Program-made: the position numbers and the translations under genes
Assembly: GCF_036924535.1 (NCBI RefSeq)
Contig: NZ_JAZHRT010000001.1
Coordinates: 186,001-250,000 of the forward strand
DNA length: 64,000 nt
Source: Bradyrhizobium sp. AZCC 2262
GTDB taxonomy: Bacteria > Pseudomonadota > Alphaproteobacteria > Rhizobiales > Xanthobacteraceae
Reading direction: 5' to 3'
The notes under the pieces: generated by a model
The model's database searches: none
Told to the model about the DNA's origin: nothing
The model's input: the letters and a program-made list of their open reading frames with translations, nothing else
Shown here: piece by piece, positions 32,899-41,260 of the stretch
How the letters are laid out: each line of letters opens with the position of its first letter
How positions within the stretch are numbered: the stretch's first letter is position 1

Positions 32899-33828
32899 AT
32901 GACCCAGGCAACCACCATCGATAACGTCATCCCCCGCGCGGATATCGTCAAACGGGCGGCACGGCTCGGCGCGGAGATCAAGAACATCAAGCTGTCGGGC
33001 GACCTGTCCGATGAAACGATCGGCGCCATCAACAAGGTGCTGCTTGAGCACAAGGTCATCTTCTTTCGCGACCAGAACCACCTCGATGACTCCGAGCAGG
33101 AACGTTTTGCGATCCGGCTCGGCAAGCTGGTGCCGCATCCGACCGTCGGTGCGATCAAGGGCACGTCGTCGATCCTGGAGCTTGATTCCGGCCGGGGTGG
33201 CGGACGCGCCGATCAGTGGCACACTGACGTCACTTTTGTTGACGCCTACCCGAAGATATCGGTGCTGCGCGGCGTCGTGATCCCGCCATTTGGTGGCGAC
33301 ACCGTCTGGTCGAATACGGCCGCTGCCTATCTTAATCTGCCGCCGCCCTTGCAGCGTCTCGCCGACGAGCTTTGGGCGGTCCACAGCAATGCCTATGACT
33401 ACGCGGTCAAGTCGCGCGCTACCGAGGCCGACCGCAAGCACTTCGACGAGGTCTTCACCGGAACCGTCTACGAGACCGAACATCCGGTCGTCCGGGTCCA
33501 TCCCGAAACCGGCGAGCGGACGCTGGTGCTCGGCAATTTCGTGCAGCGTTTCGTCGGTCTGCCGAAATATGACGGCCAAAAACTGTTCGACCTGTTCCAG
33601 TCGCATATCACTTCGCCCGAAAATACCGTGCGCTGGAACTGGCAGACCGGCGATGTTGCGATCTGGGACAACCGTGCCACGCAGCATTACGCGGTCAACG
33701 ATTACGGCGACCAGCATCGCGTCGTACGCCGCGCCACCATCGATGGCGACGTGCCGGTCAGCGTTGACGGCCGCAATAGCGTAACGCGCATCAAGACCAG
33801 CAAGCAACCGGCAGCCAAGGCAGCTTAA
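32899..33828 (+). CDS. TauD/TfdA family 2-oxoglutarate/Fe(II) dioxygenase
   Basis: A 309-residue enzyme from ATG 32899 (GGAGAAG upstream). The Fe(II) ligands are His108 and Asp110 in DQWHTDVTF and His263 in NRATQHYAVNDY. The 2-oxoglutarate-binding Arg lies 11-15 residues further (RVVRRATI, Arg274-278), as in TauD. The RxD pattern HKVIFFRDQNHLD is also typical. Members release sulfite from taurine or alkyl sulfates, or cleave aryloxy acids. With the neighbouring importer, alkanesulfonate or alkylsulfate desulfonation is the most likely role; taurine itself is not certain. Confidence 0.92.
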   Translation: MTQATTIDNVIPRADIVKRAARLGAEIKNIKLSGDLSDETIGAINKVLLEHKVIFFRDQNHLDDSEQERFAIRLGKLVPHPTVGAIKGTSSILELDSGRGGGRADQWHTDVTFVDAYPKISVLRGVVIPPFGGDTVWSNTAAAYLNLPPPLQRLADELWAVHSNAYDYAVKSRATEADRKHFDEVFTGTVYETEHPVVRVHPETGERTLVLGNFVQRFVGLPKYDGQKLFDLFQSHITSPENTVRWNWQTGDVAIWDNRATQHYAVNDYGDQHRVVRRATIDGDVPVSVDGRNSVTRIKTSKQPAAKAA

Positions 33829-33856
33829 AACGTCGCTCTCATCAGGAACTAGCAAA

Positions 33857-34924
33857 ATGAAAGATCTATTTCGATCGATGCGCCCGATAGCGGCGGTTTT
33901 CACAGGAGAAGCAACCGGAACGGCATGGCGCGTGTTTTGGTCGTTCGTCGTGGCGGTCTGCTTGGTCGGTCAGGTAATGGCCGAGCCACTCGAAAAGACC
34001 GAGATCCGCTACCAAGGCTGGGCCGGGCAGGTGACATTCACCGAGCTTGCCGAGGACCTCGGCTATCTGGCGCCGCTCAAGCTCAAATGGGTTGGGAACA
34101 CGACCAGCGGGCCGCAGGACATCCAGACCGTGGTCACGGGCGATATCGATGTCGGCGGCGCATTCTATGGCGCCATCCTCAAGCTGATCGCGGCCAAGGC
34201 GCCAATCAAGGCGGTGGTCGGCTATTACGGATCCGACGCCAACACCTATTACGGCTACTATGTGAAGGACGACAGCCCTATCAAGAGCGCCCGCGACCTG
34301 ATCGGCAAGAAGGTCGCGGTCAATACGCTGGGCGCGCATCTAGAGTTCGTGTTGCGCGAATACCTCGCGCGAAACGGCCTTAGTGCTGCCGAAGCAAAGC
34401 AGGTAACGCTTGTGGCGATCCCGCCGGTTTCGCGCGAGCAGGCGCTGCGCCAGGGCCAGGTCGAGGTGAGCGCGCTCAGCGGCGTCCTGCGCGACAAGGC
34501 ACTCGAACGCGGCGGCATCCGCTCGCTGTTCAACGACACCGACCTGTTTGGGCAATTCACAGGCGGCGCCTACGTGCTTCGGCAGAAGTTCATTCAGGAG
34601 AATCCGAACACTGCCCGCAAAGTGACCGAAGCAATCTCCCGTGCGATCCACTGGGCGCAGACGACGCCGCCGGAAGAGGTGCGGGCGAAGTTCGACAAGA
34701 TCATCGCCGAGCGCAAACGCAATGAGGATGGCTCATCGATCAAGTACTGGAAGAGCACCGGTGTTGCGGCCAAGGGCGGCGTTATTACCGACTCCGAGAT
34801 CCAGGTATGGATCGACTGGCTGGAGAAGGACGGCCTGTTCAAGGCGGGCCAGATCAAGGCTTCCGACGTCTACACCAACGAGTTCAATTTTTATCGTCCG
34901 GGCAAGACGGCGGAAGCACGATGA
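33857..34924 (+). CDS. ABC transporter substrate-binding protein, NitT/TauT family
   Basis: A 355-residue exported receptor. The N-terminus is long: a hydrophobic signal core FVVAVCLVGQVMA ends near residue 42. The mature protein reads KTEIRYQGWAGQVTFTELAED, then NTTSGPQDIQTVVTGDIDVGG (first lobe) and GKKVAVNTLGAHLEFVLREYL (second lobe). The 4-nt overlap with the ATPase gene fixes its operon membership. The closest named families bind aliphatic sulfonates. Its partners are 34921 and 35768, and the TauD-like enzyme just upstream is the probable consumer of the ligand. Confidence 0.88.
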   Translation: MKDLFRSMRPIAAVFTGEATGTAWRVFWSFVVAVCLVGQVMAEPLEKTEIRYQGWAGQVTFTELAEDLGYLAPLKLKWVGNTTSGPQDIQTVVTGDIDVGGAFYGAILKLIAAKAPIKAVVGYYGSDANTYYGYYVKDDSPIKSARDLIGKKVAVNTLGAHLEFVLREYLARNGLSAAEAKQVTLVAIPPVSREQALRQGQVEVSALSGVLRDKALERGGIRSLFNDTDLFGQFTGGAYVLRQKFIQENPNTARKVTEAISRAIHWAQTTPPEEVRAKFDKIIAERKRNEDGSSIKYWKSTGVAAKGGVITDSEIQVWIDWLEKDGLFKAGQIKASDVYTNEFNFYRPGKTAEAR

Positions 34925-35775
34925 GCCCGGTCAAGATCAGCTTCCAGCAGGTCCGCAAGGAGTTTGTCGTTCGCGGCGAGGGAGGCGGGCCGGCACACCG
35001 CTTCACCGCGCTGGAGGATATCACGCTCGACTTGCGGCCCGGCGAGTTCCTGGCTCTCGTCGGCCCGAGCGGCTGTGGAAAGTCGACGCTGCTGGATCTG
35101 CTTGGCGGCCTGACGGCGCCGACCAGCGGCCGCATCCTGCTCGACGGCCGGCCGATCGAAGGGCCGGCGCGGGATCGCGGTATCGTGTTTCAGCAGTACG
35201 CGCTGTTTCCGTGGCGTACCGCCGCGCAGAACGTCGAGTTCGGGCTCGACATCGCAGGCCTCAAAGCGAGGGAGCGGCGCGAACGGGCGCTGCACTATCT
35301 TGAACTGGTTGGTCTTTCGGCTTTCGCCGGGCGGTATCCGCACGAACTCTCCGGCGGCATGAAGCAGCGCGTCGCGATCGCGCGCAGCCTGGCCTACGAT
35401 CCGGAAGTGCTGCTGATGGACGAGCCGTTCGCGGCGCTCGACGCGCAGACCCGGGAGACGCTGCAGGGCGAATTGCTGCGCATCTGGCGGACGACCGGCA
35501 AGACGATCCTTTTCATCACGCACGGGATCGACGAAGCGGTCGTGCTCGGCCAGCGGGTCGCCGTGATGACGTCGCGTCCCGGCCGCATCAAGCATGTCGT
35601 CGAAGTTCCCGAAGCGCTGCGCAGCGAGGAGGAGGACGTTCGATCGCTGCCCGAGTTCGGCCCCGTGCGACACGAGGTCTGGTCCTTGCTGCGAGAGGAA
35701 GTGCTGAAAGCGCAGCAATTGGCTGGCGGCGCCGGCCGCGCCAGCCGCGTTTTGGAGGAAGTTGCCCATGTCTAG
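34921..35775 (+). CDS. ABC transporter ATP-binding protein, NitT/TauT family
   Basis: A 284-residue ATPase whose ATG overlaps the receptor stop by 4 nt. Walker A is GPSGCGKS at 48-55, Q-loop FQQYALFPW at about 90, signature LSGGMKQ at 143-149, Walker B VLLMDEP at 163-169 and switch His in FITHGIDEAV. Residues 1-30 include a Gly-rich insertion (RGEGGGPAHRF) before the conserved core, a minor difference from its paralogues. The 3' end overlaps the permease start by 8 nt. Confidence 0.92.
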   Translation: MSPVKISFQQVRKEFVVRGEGGGPAHRFTALEDITLDLRPGEFLALVGPSGCGKSTLLDLLGGLTAPTSGRILLDGRPIEGPARDRGIVFQQYALFPWRTAAQNVEFGLDIAGLKARERRERALHYLELVGLSAFAGRYPHELSGGMKQRVAIARSLAYDPEVLLMDEPFAALDAQTRETLQGELLRIWRTTGKTILFITHGIDEAVVLGQRVAVMTSRPGRIKHVVEVPEALRSEEEDVRSLPEFGPVRHEVWSLLREEVLKAQQLAGGAGRASRVLEEVAHV

Positions 35776-36643
35776 CCTTGAGATGCTGACGCTTCTTGAA
35801 CTTGCGCAGGGACGGCCGGCCTCGTTGGCCCGGGCGGAAGCGCAACCGTCGCCGGTGCTACGTTTCGTCCGCTCTGCGATCCGCTGGTTGGCCGCCTTCG
35901 GGCACCGATCGCTGTTGCTGGTGGCGCTATTATCACTATGGGAGGCCGCTCCCAGGCTGGGCCTGATCGATGCCGTATTCCTGCCGCCGTTTTCGGAAGT
36001 GATTGCCGCCGGCTGGCAGCTTGCGCAAGCCGGCCAGCTCTACGACGACGTCGCCGCCAGCCTGCTGCGTGCCTTGAGCGGGTTTCTGATAGCGGTCGTG
36101 CTGATCGTTCCACTTGGCCTCGCGATCGGCTGGTATGCCCGGCTCGGCAATCTCCTGAACCAGTTCATCGAGATCTGCCGCAATACGGCACCGCTCGCGC
36201 TGCTGCCGGTGTTCATCCTGCTGCTCGGGATCGGCGAGCTGTCAAAGATCTCGATGGTGGTCTATAGCTGCGCCTGGCCGCTCCTGCTCAACACCATCGC
36301 CGCAGTCAAGCAGGTCGACCCGCTGCTGGTCAAGTCGGCGCGGACCATGGGTGCAACCCCGCAGCAACTGTTCCGCAAGGTGATCCTTCCTGCGGCGCTC
36401 CCGACCATCTTTGTCGGTATCCGCCTGGCGAGCGCCTCGGCGATGCTGGTGCTGGTCGCTTCCGAAATGGTCGGCGCCAAGGCAGGTCTCGGCTATCTCA
36501 TCATCAACAGCCAATACAGCTTCCTGATTCCGCAGATGTACTTCGGCATCCTGGGGATCACCGTGATCGGGCTGACATTCAACGCCATCCTTCAGGCATT
36601 GGAACAGCGCTTCATGCGGTGGAAGGCGCCGGCGACGGCATAA
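35768..36643 (+). CDS. ABC transporter permease, NitT/TauT family
   Basis: A 291-residue membrane subunit from ATG 35768, with GGAGGAAG ending 6 nt before it inside the ATPase gene. The first 40 residues are hydrophilic, then about six transmembrane segments follow. NTAPLALLPVFILLLGIGEL and the coupling loop LLVKSARTMGATPQQLFRKVILPAALPTI (about 190-220) are characteristic. It completes the importer of the TauD operon and converges on the serine acetyltransferase gene with 15 bp between them. Confidence 0.9.
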   Translation: MSSLEMLTLLELAQGRPASLARAEAQPSPVLRFVRSAIRWLAAFGHRSLLLVALLSLWEAAPRLGLIDAVFLPPFSEVIAAGWQLAQAGQLYDDVAASLLRALSGFLIAVVLIVPLGLAIGWYARLGNLLNQFIEICRNTAPLALLPVFILLLGIGELSKISMVVYSCAWPLLLNTIAAVKQVDPLLVKSARTMGATPQQLFRKVILPAALPTIFVGIRLASASAMLVLVASEMVGAKAGLGYLIINSQYSFLIPQMYFGILGITVIGLTFNAILQALEQRFMRWKAPATA

Positions 36644-36658
36644 TGCAGGCGGGCCGGA

Positions 36659-37612
36659 TCACGGCGCGGCAGGAGTATTCCGCGCCGTCGCCTGGGTCAC
36701 GATGCTGTTCGGCGGCACATCCTTTGTGAGCCAGACATTGCCGCCGATCGTCGAGCCGCGACCAATCGTGATCCGGCCGAGGATAGTGGCGCCGGCGTAG
36801 ATGACGACGTCGTCTTCGACGACCGGATGGCGGGCGTCGCCCTTGATCACTTTGCCCTCCTCGTCAGTCGGGAAATGCCGCGCGCCGAGCGTGACGGCTT
36901 GGTAGATGCGGACGTTGTCCCCGATGATGGCGGTTTCGCCGATCACGACGCCGGTGCCGTGATCGATGAAGAAGCCGGAGCCGATGGTGGCGCCGGGGTG
37001 AATGTCGATGCCGGTTCGGGCATGCGCGATTTCGGCCATCAGCCGGGCCACCAGCCGCGCGTTCTGGCGATGCAGGATATGGGCGAGGCGGTGATGGATG
37101 ATCGCCGTCATGCCGGGATAGCCGATCAGGATCTCCGGAAAATTACGTGCGGCCGGATCGCCGACGAAGGCTGCCCGCAGGTCGCTGATCAGAAGTCCGC
37201 GCACGGCGGGCAGTTGCGAGGCAAAGCTGCGCGTCAGCTCGACCGCATCCTCGCGGCGGAATCCCGGCAGCAAATCGTCGCCAACGAACTGCGCGCCGCG
37301 ATGGATCTGGTCGCACAGCGAATCCAACACAATGCTCAGGGTATTGCCGACGAAGTAGTCGATATTCTCGCCATCGAGCTCGGACTGGCCATAGTGCCGG
37401 GGAAACAGCGATTCCGTCAGGCCGTTGAGGATGGTCTCAAGGGCATCCCGCGACGGCGCACGTCGCGCCTCGCCATCGCGGCGGATACTGTGGGTCTCTT
37501 CCCGCGAGACGCGCAGTTCGGCGACGATCCGGTCGAGATGCCAGCGGGCCGGCGAGGGACTCGCGCCGGCGGTCGAGAGGTGTTGGGATTGCGGTGGCAC
37601 CTCGCGCTTCAT
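36659..37612 (-). CDS. cysE: Serine O-acetyltransferase (EpsC/CysE type)
   Basis: A 317-residue enzyme making O-acetylserine from serine and acetyl-CoA, the acceptor for sulfide in cysteine synthesis. The C-terminal left-handed beta helix is clear: IDIHPGATIGSGFFIDHGTG (with the catalytic Asp/His pairs), VVIGETAIIGDNVRIYQAVT and IGRGSTIGGNVWL. The N-terminal half is the helical domain of the longer EpsC-type form. ATG 37612 is preceded by AGGAGG with 5 nt between; the frame extends to 37642 without such a site. It is the last gene of the reverse desulfurisation operon, which ties sulfur release to its assimilation. Confidence 0.92.
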   Translation of the reverse strand: MKREVPPQSQHLSTAGASPSPARWHLDRIVAELRVSREETHSIRRDGEARRAPSRDALETILNGLTESLFPRHYGQSELDGENIDYFVGNTLSIVLDSLCDQIHRGAQFVGDDLLPGFRREDAVELTRSFASQLPAVRGLLISDLRAAFVGDPAARNFPEILIGYPGMTAIIHHRLAHILHRQNARLVARLMAEIAHARTGIDIHPGATIGSGFFIDHGTGVVIGETAIIGDNVRIYQAVTLGARHFPTDEEGKVIKGDARHPVVEDDVVIYAGATILGRITIGRGSTIGGNVWLTKDVPPNSIVTQATARNTPAAP

Positions 37613-37631
37613 CGTTTCCTCCTGCGTTACC

Positions 37632-38205
37632 TCAGCGGACATGCGCCAAGGGAATGCTCACCTCGGCGAGCAGATCCAGGTCGGTGTCGTGGTTGATCTC
37701 GAAATATTGGCCGTTCCAGTAAACGAGGCCGGACAGGCGATGCGACAGCTCCATGCCAAGCAGGCGGCCGACGATGATCGCGTGCGAATGGCGCTCGATA
37801 ATCTCCTCGGTCTGGCACTCGACCGTGGCAAGCGCGTCGGTAAGCAGCGGTACGCCGGATGTACCGGCTGACCAGGCTGTGCCGTCGAAACGCTGCCTTC
37901 CTTTTAGCTTGCCGTTGCTGAAGCGGTCGGCGAGCGTCTGTTGTTCCGAACCCAGGATGTTGACGCCGAACGACCGGTATCGCTCGATCAGGGCGAAGGA
38001 CGAGGGCCTGACGGTTGATACTGACCAACAGCCGCGGCGGGTTCGCGCTCAGCGACGTCAGCGAGGTAACGGTCATGCCCGTAATATCCTCACTGCGGCC
38101 GGCGGTGATGACGGCAACCCCGCCGGCGAGACGTCGCATGACCGAGCGGAACTGGCGTTCGATTTCGTCGGTCTCGTCGACGAGGTGGATATCCGCCTTG
38201 CTCAT
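37632..38205 (-). pseudogene. Flavin reductase family protein, frameshifted
   Basis: The start (ATG 38205, GGAGGG upstream) and the first 66 residues match flavin reductases (RRLAGGVAVITAG; DITGMTVTSLTSLSANPPRL; SINRQA). At 38004-38006 a GGG run (CCC on the coding strand) has one extra base. Downstream the correct sequence goes on in the next frame: SSFALIERYRSFGVNILG, then EQQTLADRFSNG and a normal end SIPLAHVR. The repaired length would be 190 residues, which is usual. The expected role is to supply FMNH2 to the SfnB/DszC-like and LLM monooxygenases. It is either inactivated or affected by an indel error. Confidence 0.85.
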
Positions 38206-38246
38206 TGGTCTTACCCTCCGCCGGCGCCTCGCCGGCTGTGCTTTGG

Positions 38247-39476
38247 CTAGAAGAAGCCCTTGGCTGGTAACGGCGTGCCGCTGATCTCGTACTGGCCGAT
38301 CGAGCGCGCCTTGTATGTGGTCGGGTTGTGTGACGACAGGGTCCGTGCATTGCGCCAGTGGCGATCGAAGTTAGTCACCTTCTTGGTGGCGGAGGCACCC
38401 CCGACGTCGAACAGCAGGCTGCCGCCACGAATGGCGAATTCGTCCGCGACGATCTTGGCCTTGGCCGAGAGCAGGGCCGCCCGGTGGGCTGCCTCGGCGG
38501 CATTTGCCTCGCCGGCATCGAATGCGTCGGTGGCAACGTCGAGCGCTTCGGCCGCCGCCAGCACGACGGTCTCCGCGGCGAAGGCGCCGCTCGCGATCTG
38601 GCCGACGGTCTGTTGCAGGAGCGGATCGTCGGTCGGGATCTCGCCCGGTGCGTAATAGAACGTCCGCTTGCGGGATTGGACCAGCGCCGTGGCATCGCGC
38701 AGAATGGCGCGGGCGATGCCGGCGTTGATCGCGGTCAGGAAGAGCTGCGCAAAGGTGTTGGAATAGGGAATGCCGTAGCCGGTGTCGGGCGCGTCAAATA
38801 CGACTTCCTGCCGCTTGACCCGGACATTGCGGAAATGCGTGGTGCCGGTCGCCGTCAGCCGTTGTCCCAGGCCATCCCAGTCGTCGATCAGTTCGATGCC
38901 TTCGCGATTGACCGGTATCAGGGCTGCCGCGTTGACGCCGGCAGAATCGGCGGTGCGGACGAGGACATAGTCCGAATAGAGCGTGCCCGTGCTGTAGTAT
39001 TTTGTGCCGTTCAGCAGGTAGTCGTCGCCATCCGGCGTCAATGTCGTGTTCGGCCGGACGTCGCCGACCTTCGGCGTTTCCAGTTCGGTAGCGGCCAACC
39101 CGATGATGGCGCCGCCAGCGACCGCCTTCTGCCATTCCCGATGCTGATCGGTCTGGGGCTGCCGCACCAGCCGCTCGACCACGCCGAAATGGTTGCGCAG
39201 GATATGCGCAACGTTGGCGTCGGCCTCGCCGAGGCGGATGACGATCTCGAACAGTTTCCGGATCGAGCTGCCGGCGCCGCCAGCTTCCTTCGGCAGCCGG
39301 AATGCGCCCAGCCGGGCCTTGCGGATGAGATCGATCTCCGGGAACGGAAGGGTGCGCTCACGTTCGCGTTCGCTGGCGCCTTCGGCGATACGGTTGAGAA
39401 GCGCCTCGAGATCCGGCGAGCGGAGGTCGAGGGGATGCGAGAGGTCCAGGGAGTGTGCAGATATCGGCTTGTTCAT
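38247..39476 (-). CDS. Acyl-CoA dehydrogenase-fold monooxygenase (SfnB/DszC-like sulfur acquisition enzyme)
   Basis: A 409-residue protein from ATG 39476. It has the three-part acyl-CoA dehydrogenase fold: helical N-terminus (LGEADANVAHILRNHFGVVE, about 85), central beta domain (YLLNGTKYYSTGTLYSDYVLV, about 155) and C-terminal helices. The end WRNARTLSSHNPTTYKARSI replaces the acyl-CoA signature and is typical of DszC, SfnB and related flavin-dependent oxygenases of sulfur compounds. It sits between a binding-protein gene and the flavin reductase, as in known desulfurisation operons. Substrate: probably a sulfone, sulfide or sulfonate imported by the upstream ABC system. Confidence 0.87.
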   Translation of the reverse strand: MNKPISAHSLDLSHPLDLRSPDLEALLNRIAEGASERERERTLPFPEIDLIRKARLGAFRLPKEAGGAGSSIRKLFEIVIRLGEADANVAHILRNHFGVVERLVRQPQTDQHREWQKAVAGGAIIGLAATELETPKVGDVRPNTTLTPDGDDYLLNGTKYYSTGTLYSDYVLVRTADSAGVNAAALIPVNREGIELIDDWDGLGQRLTATGTTHFRNVRVKRQEVVFDAPDTGYGIPYSNTFAQLFLTAINAGIARAILRDATALVQSRKRTFYYAPGEIPTDDPLLQQTVGQIASGAFAAETVVLAAAEALDVATDAFDAGEANAAEAAHRAALLSAKAKIVADEFAIRGGSLLFDVGGASATKKVTNFDRHWRNARTLSSHNPTTYKARSIGQYEISGTPLPAKGFF

Positions 39477-39513
39477 TTGTTTGACCCGGATCGAGTTGGT
39501 GGAATTGCCTTTG

Positions 39514-40512
39514 TCAAAGAGCCGCAAGATGCTCGGTAACCTTGACCGGCTCCGGCAAAACCTTGCGCGCGACCAGCCAGTCCGTCGCTTTCTGCAAGTT
39601 GGCGACGAACTGCCAGTCATTCACCGCGAAGTATCGGTACTGACGCTTCAGGGCGATGAACTGGTCGCGTACCTCGTCGCTGTACTTGCCGGCCTTCTGC
39701 GCGATGTACTCGGCGTCCTTGCTGTTTTCGGAAATCCACTTTCCTTCGGCGCGGAAGGCGTCGTTGACGGCGCTGACCAGCGCGGGATTATCGGTCGCGA
39801 ATTTGCGGGTGGTGAGGTAAGAGGTGTAGTCGATCTGGAAGTCGAGATCGCGGCCCTCGAGAAAGATGTCGTGCGCCTTGTATTCGAGTTTGGCGATGTC
39901 GACGCCGGGGCTCCACATCGCCCAGGCATCAACTTTTCCAGCTGCCAGTGCCGGCGCGGCATCCGGCGGGTTGAGATAAACGAATTTCACCTGCGAACGA
40001 TCGACCTTGTGCTTCTCCAGCGCCGCCACCAGCAGGAACTCACCTAGGCCGGAGCGGTTCACCGCAACCGATTTGCCGACGAGATCCTCGACCTTGTTGA
40101 TGCCGGAATCATCCTTGGCGATGATCGCGGTGGTGCGCGGCTCGTAGACCACGAATTGCGTGAACACCAGCGGCGATCCCGCGATGATGGCGGCCAGTGC
40201 CGGCGTGGTGCTGCCGCCAAAACTGAAATCGGCGCTGCCGCCGGTCACCGCCTGCAGCGTCGGGGCGTGGTTCGGGAACGGACCGAGCCATTCGACCTTT
40301 ATGCCGTCCTTGGCCAGCAGCTTTTCGAATTCGCCGCGCTCTTTGGCGATCAGGTTGAGGCCGCTAAGGCCCCAGGTCAGGCGGACCTTATCGGTGGTCC
40401 GGCCGGTCGCCGACAAGGCGTTCCCGGAAACACCGATGCCTGCGAGTGCGCCAAGTCCGGCAGTGGCGGTGCCAAGGAAGCGGCGGCGGCTTGGTTGCGA
40501 AAATTCAGTCAT
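39514..40512 (-). CDS. SsuA-like aliphatic sulfonate substrate-binding protein with Tat signal
   Basis: A 332-residue receptor. The N-terminus carries a twin-arginine motif SRRRFLGTATAGLGALAG, so it is probably exported folded by Tat. The mature start VRLTWGLSGLNLIAKERGEF, GGSADFSFGGSTTPALAAI and KSVAVNRSGLGEFLLVAAL are SsuA/TauA-like. AAGGA precedes the ATG. It is third in the reverse operon, after the permease and ATPase, and is followed 37 bp later by the SfnB/DszC-like gene. Confidence 0.9.
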   Translation of the reverse strand: MTEFSQPSRRRFLGTATAGLGALAGIGVSGNALSATGRTTDKVRLTWGLSGLNLIAKERGEFEKLLAKDGIKVEWLGPFPNHAPTLQAVTGGSADFSFGGSTTPALAAIIAGSPLVFTQFVVYEPRTTAIIAKDDSGINKVEDLVGKSVAVNRSGLGEFLLVAALEKHKVDRSQVKFVYLNPPDAAPALAAGKVDAWAMWSPGVDIAKLEYKAHDIFLEGRDLDFQIDYTSYLTTRKFATDNPALVSAVNDAFRAEGKWISENSKDAEYIAQKAGKYSDEVRDQFIALKRQYRYFAVNDWQFVANLQKATDWLVARKVLPEPVKVTEHLAAL

Positions 40513-40534
40513 GGCTCAGTCCTTACAAGAAAGC

Positions 40535-41260
40535 TCAAGCAGTGATGGGAGGCGATGCGACGACGCCGAGCTCTGCGAGCAGCTCGGCGCGCACGATTGG
40601 AGTCGTGCCGTCGCCTTTGGTGCGGTGTTCGAAGGCGATCCGGCCCTCGCGCATCACCAGGATGCGGTCGGCAAGTGTGATCGCCTCGTCGACGTCATGC
40701 GTTACCAGCAGAACCCCGGGCCGGTGCGCTGCCACCAGTTCACGGACGAGCGCGTGCATGCGGATGCGGGTCAGCGCATCCAGCGCCGCAAATGGCTCGT
40801 CGAGCAGAAGGAGCTCAGGCTCCTGAACCAGCGCCCGCGCCAGCGCCACGCGCTGTGCTTGTCCGCCCGAGAGGTTGCGAGGCCAGTCGTCGAGACGTTC
40901 AGCGAGGCCCACCTCGGACAGCGCCGCTGCGGCACGTTGGCGCGCGTCCGGCGCCTGAAGGCCCAGCGATACGTTGCGCCAAAGGCTGTCCCACGGCAGC
41001 AGGCGGTGTTCCTGGAAAACGACGGCGGGACGGCGCGGCGCCACGATGCGTCCGCCGTCGATCGGATCGAGCCCGGCCAGCGCCCGCAGCAGCGTGGTCT
41101 TGCCGCATCCGCTCTCGCCGAGCAGCACGACGAACTCGCCGCGCTCGATGCGCAGATTGAGGTTCTCGATGACGACCCGGCTGCCATAAGCGCGGCGCAG
41201 ATTGGTCACCACAACGGCCGGCGAGGAGACCGTTGAAGCGGGGGCGACGTGGACCGTCAT
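40535..41260 (-). CDS. SsuB-like sulfonate ABC transporter ATP-binding protein
   Basis: A 241-residue ATPase. Walker A is GESGCGKT at 48-55, Q-loop VFQEHRLLPW at about 81, signature LSGGQAQ at 130-136, Walker B LLLLDEP at 150-156 and switch His in LVTHDVDEA. The phrases FQEHRLLPW and GGQAQRVALARAL are those of SsuB rather than of generic NitT/TauT ATPases. It overlaps the permease gene by 4 nt and lies 22 bp before the receptor. Confidence 0.92.
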   Translation of the reverse strand: MTVHVAPASTVSSPAVVVTNLRRAYGSRVVIENLNLRIERGEFVVLLGESGCGKTTLLRALAGLDPIDGGRIVAPRRPAVVFQEHRLLPWDSLWRNVSLGLQAPDARQRAAAALSEVGLAERLDDWPRNLSGGQAQRVALARALVQEPELLLLDEPFAALDALTRIRMHALVRELVAAHRPGVLLVTHDVDEAITLADRILVMREGRIAFEHRTKGDGTTPIVRAELLAELGVVASPPITA

